64,000 nucleotides of DNA from Otatea glauca (taxonomy: Eukaryota > Streptophyta > Magnoliopsida > Poales > Poaceae): the NCBI GenBank assembly GCA_036346275.1, contig CM070726.1, positions 29,919,410-29,983,409 on the forward strand. Direction: 5' to 3'. Both the position numbers and the translations under genes were made by a program. Shown in pieces: positions 58,001-64,000 of the stretch. The notes under the pieces are model-generated. The model was not told the origin of the DNA, ran no database searches, and saw only the letters and a list, made by a program, of their open reading frames with translations. The stretch's first letter is position 1. Each line of letters begins with the position of its first letter.

Positions 58001-60165
58001 TCAATGCTTACTACTTAGTACATCGAAGAAAAAGCGAGTGCTATTGGATGCAATACCTTGAGGACGTAATCAGTGATGATATTTGTTTCCTGGCCACCCA
58101 TTGATATTGCCTGCAGATTAAATACAGTGATAAAAAATATCTACAAGCAATGTTTTCTTGCATGAAATGGAAAGTTTTACCAATATTTTTATCCATGTAT
58201 TATTATTCCAAAAGAGTAGAAGAAATTTATAACATTGTCAGTTGTAAGAATGCTTCTTCTTTTTTAAATTATCAGTTGTAAGAATGCTAGTTATGAAAAT
58301 GCACAAAGCTATCTACTATTTTGCAAATACACTCCTTGCGTTATATCTGAATATTCCTAGTCAGAAAAAAGTACAGAAACATCACGAAGTGTTGACATAA
58401 ATATCTAAACCAACCTTCATGTAGACATCAAGATCTGGGTCTGGTTTGATGTTTGCAGCCTTCTCCCTTCTAGATAGCTCAGTCAGCATGTCTTGGACAA
58501 GTTCATCAGGAAGATTAACAAACAGCTTTACCATCAGAGAAGTAAATTATCTCTCGAAATGTTATCAATTTTGAGCTCACCATATCTAGTTCCAACTCCT
58601 TGGCATCTTGCTGAGAAGGCAAGGGTTTCCCGTACCGTCATCTCAGGGATGTGAAGATCATGTTGGGAAATGTAAGCAGCTGATCTTTGAGCCACAAACT
58701 CATCCATTTCGTGTCCGTTGTATGTCACTCTTCCTGAAACCTGGTTGTTACCATATCACACCGAAATTAGCTTTACAAACATGACTACAAGGTTACTGAA
58801 AATGGTTTACATTGTGGTAAGCTACAGTAGTTAACCTTCAGATCAGAACCTAGTTTCCCTGCCAAGGCAAGAAGTAGCGTAGTCTTCCCTGACCCTGGTG
58901 GCCCTAACAGTAATGTCATCCTGAAATTTGCATGAACATCAGTTCTTCAGACAAGCCAAGTGCAACGGAAATACGTTGGTAAAGAAAGCGCAAATGCAGT
59001 AGATCAATAAGTGATGTAACATTAAAGGTAACACTGCATGTTGACGCGGTACAGCAAAGAAAAGTCTACCGCAACATAAAACAGTGATCATGCAACATAG
59101 ATTTCACCTGAAAGATATGATTATGTGCTGTCATAAGTTCATAACATGCAGTTTTACATAAGTAATAGAGTCTTAAAAGCCCGAGCAGGCAATTGTGTTA
59201 TAAGAAAATAGTGGTCCGTGTCCAAAAGGTTTACCTCCTTGGTTTGATGACTCCTTGGACATCATGGAGGATGTTCAATGGCCTCTTCTTGTTGGGAATT
59301 ACATGAAGAAGATTGGCCAATGACTGCACGAGAAGGGTAAAAAAATCATATTTGAAAAACTTTGGCTAAAATTTATCGGAAAATTTTCAGCACCGCTGTT
59401 AGTACCTCCAGAGAATTCAGAGTCGTGTTGAGGAACGTCGGCAAGCCTCTGTTGCCGACATACGCCAGCGCCTCGATGTTGAGGTGGTCGTACCGCACTT
59501 CTATTGTCGGGAAGTCTAGCCCAACTCTGAAACAAACCGATGAGGAAAAAGCTCACACCATTCTCTTCTTGGAATTCTTATGCTTAAAAATTTCCGATTA
59601 GCAAAGAACTGAAACTTGTCTTGACAAAAACGATAAAATATATCTACAAATAGTGCAAGATAGTCAAAATGTATAACTGAACAAAATGTCCTCTCAAATC
59701 GACTCTCTCTTTTTTTGACCTGGTTGCACTTTCAACAAGGCAAAATCGCAAGAACTCGGAGAATAATAAAAAAAATAAGTAAATAAAAGCAAAGGAAAGC
59801 AAATAGTTCAGTCACCTATCGATCCTCTGCCTGAGCTTGAGCAAGAATCGCTCGTGGTCCTCCTCGGCGACGCGCACGAGGCGCTCGAGCAGGCGCTTCC
59901 TCTCGTGGACCCCGAGGCCGGCGATGTCGACCACCTCGCCGCCGGCGCCCGCGTCCCCTTCCCCCGCGACCACGATGCCCTTGCGGACGCGGCTGTGCGT
60001 GGGCAGCTTCTCGAGCGCCGCCCACTTGAGCGCCTCCTCGTCGTCCTCAGACTCGGCCCGCCGCGATGACGACGCCAGCGAGAAGGCGTCGACGTCGCGG
60101 TACGCCGCCGACGAGCCGCCCAACCGCAGGCTCGCCACCCCGAACGCCGCCTCCCCCGTGTCCAT
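52024..60165 (-). CDS. Full-size ABCG (PDR-type) ABC transporter, 24 exons, 1,451 aa, intact
   Basis: Predicted exons, 5' to 3': 60165-59816, 59526-59406, 59323-59235, 58920-58836, 58740-58581, 58491-58415, 58110-58057, 57979-57889, 57572-57271, 56844-56563, 56317-56001, 55832-55672, 55581-55478, 55394-55238, 55156-55052, 54967-54825, 54493-54161, 54085-53795, 53699-53616, 53461-53328, 53225-52998, 52894-52723, 52634-52380, 52284-52024. All junctions are GT-AG, phases agree and the total is 4,356 nt. The reverse-order (NBD-TMD)x2 layout is visible: Walker A GPPGSGKT (193-200), signature SGGQ (333-336), Walker B FMDE to 357, membrane segments about 530-790, second Walker A at 897-905 (GVSGAGKT), signature LSTEQ (1005-1009), Walker B to 1030, H-loop His 1062, then membrane segments to the end. 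Members export terpenoids, hormones or wax precursors across the plasma membrane with ATP; this one's substrate cannot be told. The in-frame upstream TTG at 60192 was not used. Confidence 0.95.
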
Positions 60166-61195
60166 GGCCGATCGGGCTGCCGATCGGACCAAACTCTATC
60201 AAGAACGGACGCGCTGTCTTCTTGGATGTCGTCGCGGAAGGTACGTTCTTGGCAAGGAAACGGGGCGCCGGTGGGTCAAGCGGCGGTGCGGCGGTGCGCG
60301 CGTATATGTAACGGCGCGTAGGTGTGCATGGCTGAGTGGAGGAGGAGGAGAGACCTTGACGCTTCAACGGTGGCGGACAAGCAGGAAGTGGAGAAGAAAT
60401 GTTGCGGTAGTGCCCTCCCCACCGCCCACCGAGGAAGAAAGGAGGGAAGCTCCTAAGGCTGAAAACCGAAAAAAAAATTCTAGTTTAAGTCTACGAAAGA
60501 AAAACGTCGTCCTTCCTATGCGAGTCACGTAAATTTTAAAACAAACAAAATAATAACTAATCACTGTCTATCCTTAATTTATGCTGTTGATATTGATATA
60601 AATTTTAAATAACCGTACATAAAATCACATTCCTAGCATAGGAACAGTTTAACGAAACAGTTCTTATAAACTTTGCTTCGTTAATCACGACATTTAGTAC
60701 AGCGATTCAAATGAAAAAGTAGGGATCATGTTTTATTGCGATGTTACTCCTCATTTTTTGTTTTTTGTCTCTGGGTTTTCTCAGCGTAAAAAGAAACGAA
60801 TGGGTTTGATTTTTTAGGATGTGAGAAAGGTGTCGGACCAAATAATTAAGGAGAGGGAGGAGGTAGCACTCGAGAATCTTTTACTTAAGTGCATGGAGCA
60901 GAACATAAGCTAATTCAATATGCAAGACATTCGGCTGGTTTATTCTGGTATATATGGTGATGACTAAAGTTGGAATCTCGTTAGAGACAGAGTTTGTTCA
61001 ATCGAATACTATCTCTGTTTAAGTTACAGGACGTACAAAACATAGAGTGAATTTTATGTTCCAATGTAAATTAGTATGGTGTCCGTTTTATACCTCTAAT
61101 ATTTAGAGTTACTTGATATTCTCAATATGCATGCATTGAAGTATAGAGTGCTTTGAGATAATAATTAAAGGTAGCTAGTTATTTTTAATATCTTC
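60166..61195. other. Promoter side of the ABCG gene; no other gene seen
   Basis: The first 200 bases are GC- and purine/pyrimidine-rich, as expected for a 5' untranslated region, with one TATA-like 'tacatata' on the minus strand at about 60302-60309, roughly 140 bases before the ATG. The remainder is AT-rich and featureless. A 231-codon plus-strand frame at 59837-60532 is the shadow of exon 1. Confidence 0.4.
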
Positions 61196-61239
61196 TTGAT
61201 CTATGTGTCAAAGAAAATACACCTTACAAGTCTAGATAG

Positions 61240-61800
61240 AGGGAACAGTGCATTTGCTTTATCTATACCCCTTTATAATGCACCTAAGCATTCTTTTCTA
61301 CGTCCACCTCAAATAATGCACCTCACTAGAGATGGTCCAACCTTCATGCACCCAGCGAAACATCCCCAGAAACTTGCCTCCATCAAAATTAACCTCTCAG
61401 ATATTTCCTCAGCTTTACTCACCCACATCCGATGGCCATTGTTTAATGTGTCTAACTCATCCCTGTAGCCCACAACAGATCTCCCCCCACCTCCAGCATC
61501 ATCTCAAGGAAAAGGAAACAAATATCCTGGAATCTATACTCCTTTATAATGCACGTAAACATTCTTTTCTACATCCACCCCAAATAGTGCATCCCATTAG
61601 AGATGGCTCAACATTCGTGCACCCAGCGAAACGTCTCCAGAAACTTGTCTTCATCAAAATCAACCTCTTAGATCTTTCCTCATCTTTATTCACCCACATC
61701 CGATGGCCATTGTTTAATGTGTCTAATCATCCATGTGACCCATAACAGACCTCCCCCCACCTCCAGCATCATCAAGAAAAAGGAAACAAATATCCTGGAA
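61240..61800. repeat. Two tandem copies of a repeat of about 285 bp
   Basis: Copy 1 (about 61255-61535) and copy 2 (about 61540-61800) share 'cctttataatgcac', 'cattcttttctacgtccacc', 'cacccagcgaaac', 'ccacatccgatggccattgt' and 'acctccccccacctccagca'. Their frames are open but show no domain, and copies differ by small indels that do not preserve a frame. A third copy starts at 63763. Confidence 0.85.
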
Positions 61801-61884
61801 TCAAGAAAAAGGAAACAAACATCCTGGAAAAGGAAAGGATCATACATTACGTGCTGAGAAAAGGAAACCGGGAGATAGTATTAT

Positions 61885-62025
61885 TTACCAGCGCTCGGGC
61901 TCGAATTTTTTACTGTGTTGGCATCGTCGTTATAATTTTTCCGAATCAGGCTCTCGCGGCGATGAATTTGCGATTGTAGTCTCGAGCCGAAAAAATTCAA
62001 CGGAGAGGTGCTGGAATGTTTTTCC
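61885..62025. repeat. Short inverted-repeat segment, possible MITE
   Basis: 'ccagcgctcgggctcg' followed by 'aattttttactg' at the left faces 'gagccgaaaaaattcaac' followed by 'ggagaggtgctgg' at the right, an imperfect inverted repeat of about 30 bases around a core of some 80 bases. No target duplication could be fixed. Confidence 0.35.
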
Positions 62026-62360
62026 TACGTCCGAAATTATCCAGCGGACGATGAGAATTTCAGGCACGAAAAAAATAAAAACTAAGCTCTGCCCAGCCGC
62101 AGGAAGTGTTTCTTAATTGAAATACTAAAATACAAGTGGAATGAGTGCGCGGAAAACATTCCTCAAGACATAAAAACAAGTCTTAAGAGCATACGGGAAA
62201 CGTTTAGCCAAAAATATTATTGAATGTTATATCTTCATTTTTGTACTCGCACATGGGCACTGTGATTATTTATTATTAAGTGTTATATTCATACTTATCT
62301 TCTCATTTAATTGATAAGTGGTGTACTGCCGTCGTAGCGTTAGCACGGGCACTATACTTA

Positions 62361-62565
62361 CAATTAATTGGTACTAATTAAAAAAATCATAGCAGTATAA
62401 TATGGAAATGCGTCCAATTAATTGGTACTAAAAAAATCATAGCAGTATAATATGTAAATGCGTATAATTAATTGGTACTAATTAAAAAAGAAAATACGTA
62501 CAATTAATTGGTACTAAAAAATCATAGCAGTATAATGTGGAAAAGTATCCAATTAATTGATATTG
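62361..62565. repeat. Upstream array of AATTAATTGGTACTA motifs
   Basis: 'caattaattggtacta' or a one-base variant starts at 62361, 62414, 62464, 62501 and 62550. Most copies are linked by 'aaaaaatcatagcagtataa' and 'tatggaaatgcgt'. Spacing is 37-53 bases. The array ends about 60 bases before the TATA box of the cystatin gene, so it is part of that promoter. AATTAATT is the type of core bound by homeodomain proteins, but binding here is only a possibility. Confidence 0.8.
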
Positions 62566-62627
62566 AATTATATGGATATGCAACCAATTAACTTGCACCT
62601 GCCATTGCCTCCAAGCCCCAGTGTTGT

Positions 62628-62637
62628 CTATTTAAAT
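62628..62637 (+). promoter_or_regulatory. TATA box of the cystatin gene
   Basis: 'ctatttaaat' lies 109 bases before the ATG. A transcription start near 62660-62672 ('ctaacatcgacgcag') would give a leader of about 75-85 bases. Confidence 0.65.
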
Positions 62638-62745
62638 GCTCCCACCGTTCTTCTCTCGTCGTCTAACATCGACGCAGTAAACCGCTTTGGTTAATCTCAA
62701 ACTTACAAACCACATCGATCGATCCAAAGTCAGAAACCAGAAGCC

Positions 62746-63087
62746 ATGAGGACCTGCAGCCTCCTTGTCGCCGTCGCCGCCATCGCTTACGCCGTTGTCA
62801 CGCCCACCGCGTTAGCCCTTGGGGAATGGACACCCATCGACATCAGCGACCCACGCAATCAGAAGCTCGCCGGATGGGCGGTGGGGGAGCACGTCAAGCA
62901 GGCGAACGACGGGCTCACGTTCAGCAAGCTGGTCAGCGGTGAGGTGCAGGTGGTGTCTAGCCTGAACTATCGGCTCGTCATCGATGCGTTAAACCCAGAC
63001 GGCAACCACGGCATGTACAGGGCGGAGGTGTACAAGCATGACTGGACCAACACGCTCAACCTTGTCTCCTTCGTCCCGGCCAACTGA
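62746..63087 (+). CDS. Secreted phytocystatin (cysteine protease inhibitor), 113 aa
   Basis: A single exon runs from ATG (context 'gaagccatgagg') to TGA. Residues 1-24 form a hydrophobic signal peptide ('LLVAVAAIAYAVV'). The mature part has a Gly-Glu-Trp start at 26-28 where phytocystatins carry a conserved Gly. It has the plant helix signature 'LAGWAVGEHVKQ' (41-52), the central inhibitory loop 'QVVSS' (68-72) and the C-terminal loop Trp at 100 ('HDWTN'). Family members block papain-like proteases by wedging the Gly, the QxVxG loop and the Trp into the active site, and act in seed protein turnover and defence. Here the loop Gly is Ser, which may change strength or specificity. A TATA box, a poly(A) signal and intact frame indicate a live gene. 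Confidence 0.93.
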   Translation: MRTCSLLVAVAAIAYAVVTPTALALGEWTPIDISDPRNQKLAGWAVGEHVKQANDGLTFSKLVSGEVQVVSSLNYRLVIDALNPDGNHGMYRAEVYKHDWTNTLNLVSFVPAN

Positions 63088-63140
63088 GCAACAACCGGCG
63101 GCGGGAGCGGGATTAGACTAATTGCAGTTGTTTCGAATGT

Positions 63141-63146
63141 AATAAA
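63141..63146 (+). terminator. Poly(A) signal of the cystatin gene
   Basis: 'aataaa' lies 54 bases after the stop codon within 'aatgtaataaacgag', the only canonical signal nearby. Confidence 0.65.
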
Positions 63147-63169
63147 CGAGTTCACGAAATCCACGTGCT

Positions 63170-63762
63170 TTTTTTTATACATACGTATTGTAGCCTCCAC
63201 TTGGATATTATAAAAAGAAACAATTTTATGCATGCTCCTCTTGTCGAGGTCCTTGACCGCACTGGCAAAAAGTTTTCCTGGTTAAAGAAAAAACATTTCT
63301 CTGATTTTGTCCTTCATATCAACAGGAGGCAAATCCTTGTATTTGTTTTTTTAAAGGGGCAAATTCAGTATTTACTCTTTTTTTTTATAGAACGGTGTTT
63401 TAGATTTGTAATTACTCCGTATAGAATGCAATTAATTATTTATCGCTCTATACAAGATCCAATTTAGACTTTGCCACTTTTGAGTTTTCTGCCTCTGTTT
63501 GTGATGATTTTACCCCTTCCTCCTCCCTTCTCCTCCATCCGACCTCAGCACCAGTCAACCTCATCGTCATATCGGGGAAAAAGCAAAAAGAAAAAGAAAA
63601 AGAAAAAAAAGAGAGGATAAAAAGAAGAAGAAGGGGGACATAATTGTACAAAGACAAACTGTCAAAAAGTGGCAATTCCTAAGGTCTCTCTATAGAGTGG
63701 TAAATAATCAATTGTATTCTATATAACGATGAATCTTAAAACGTTATCCTATAGAGTGGTAA
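63170..63762. other. No gene seen
   Basis: AT-rich sequence with a purine-rich stretch at about 63570-63640 that gives a Phe/Ser-rich minus-strand frame. 'tatagagtggtaaata' is repeated at about 63691 and 63751, just before the third copy of the 285-bp repeat. Confidence 0.4.
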
Positions 63763-64000
63763 ATATCTATACCCCTTTATAATACACGTAAACATTCTTT
63801 TCTACGTTCACCATAAATAGTGCATCTCACTAGAGACGGCCCAACATTTGTGCACCTAGCGAAACGTCCCCAGAAACTTGCCTCCATCAAAATTAACCTC
63901 TCAGATCTTTCCTCACCTTTACCCACCCACATCCAATGGCTATTATTTAGTGTGTCTAATCATCCCTGTGGTCCACAACAGACCTCCCCTCACCTCCAGT
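63763..64000. repeat. Third, partial copy of the 285-bp repeat (runs off the window)
   Basis: From 'ctatacccctttataatacac' to the last base, this matches copies 1 and 2 at 61240-61800 in the same orientation ('cacctagcgaaacgtccc', 'ccacatccaatggctatt', 'acctcccctcacctccag'). The copies bracket the cystatin gene. Confidence 0.85.

Noticed and set aside
60166..60192. Extension of the ABCG protein to 60192
   Set aside because: It needs a TTG start; the first ATG is at 60165 and gives a normal family N-terminus.
59837..60532. A 231-codon plus-strand frame
   Set aside because: Antisense shadow of the GC-rich ABCG exon 1 and leader; no domain.
61196..61745. Frames of 90 and 137 codons in the 285-bp repeat
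   Set aside because: Copies differ by indels that do not keep the frame, and no signal or domain is visible.

Overview
This window looks like nuclear DNA of a grass (Poaceae), most probably Oryza or a close relative. The evidence is dense nested LTR retrotransposons with grass-type internal structure, Tat/RIRE2-like and chromovirus-like LTRs, small AT-rich MITEs, a 24-exon ABCG/PDR transporter with plant GT-AG introns and a GC-rich first exon, and a phytocystatin. No bacterial-type gene organisation, rRNA gene, tRNA gene or CRISPR array was seen.

Layout. Positions 1-8988 hold remnants of long (about 4.4 kb) LTRs, a minus-strand copia-like LTR fragment with short palindromes, a 400-bp foldback element and the 5' end of a gypsy-type gag. 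From 8989 to 20615 there is one complete but degenerate Ty3/gypsy element of the Tat (RIRE2/Retand-like) lineage. Its LTRs are 545 bp and its target duplication is TAGAT. It carries gag, protease, RT-RNase H, a second RNase H and integrase on the plus strand, a multi-exon antisense ORF, a tandem array of about 72 bp and a second small antisense ORF. It sits inside an older LTR (7603-8988 plus 20616-21608). From 21609 to 26404 there are a repeated gag fragment, a copia gag-protease pseudogene on minus, a MULE transposase fragment and a 178-bp tandem repeat. From 26405 to 33430 a minus-strand LINE endonuclease gene is split by a 4.4-kb solo LTR, which is itself interrupted by a 1.83-kb copia-type solo LTR (target duplication GTGTC). 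From 34018 to 46110 an L1-type LINE is split by about 10.6 kb. That insert holds a plastid-derived patch, a 9-kb palindrome-rich element with a 4.4-kb solo LTR inside it (CCCTG/CCTTG), a second copia-type solo LTR inside that (AGACT), and two MITEs. From 46195 to 51051 there is a tandem-repeat block and a complete but dead hAT element (target duplication GTAGAAGC).

The genic end is 52024-64000. A full-size ABCG/PDR transporter on the minus strand has an intact reading frame of 1,451 residues across 24 predicted exons (60165 to 52024). A single-exon secreted phytocystatin lies on the plus strand (62746-63087) with a visible TATA box and poly(A) signal. Its inhibitory loop reads QVVSS rather than the usual QxVxG form. 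Two tandem copies and one partial copy of a 280-bp repeat flank it, and an array of AATTAATT motifs lies just upstream.

The two functional genes are plausibly linked to defence or stress (export of small molecules; inhibition of cysteine proteases), but nothing in the sequence shows that they are co-regulated. Almost everything else is mobile DNA. The items most worth a second look are the antisense coding capacity of the Tat element, the recurring short-palindrome arrays in three separate copia-type LTRs, the palindrome cluster at 42.7-44.7 kb, and the cystatin loop substitution.
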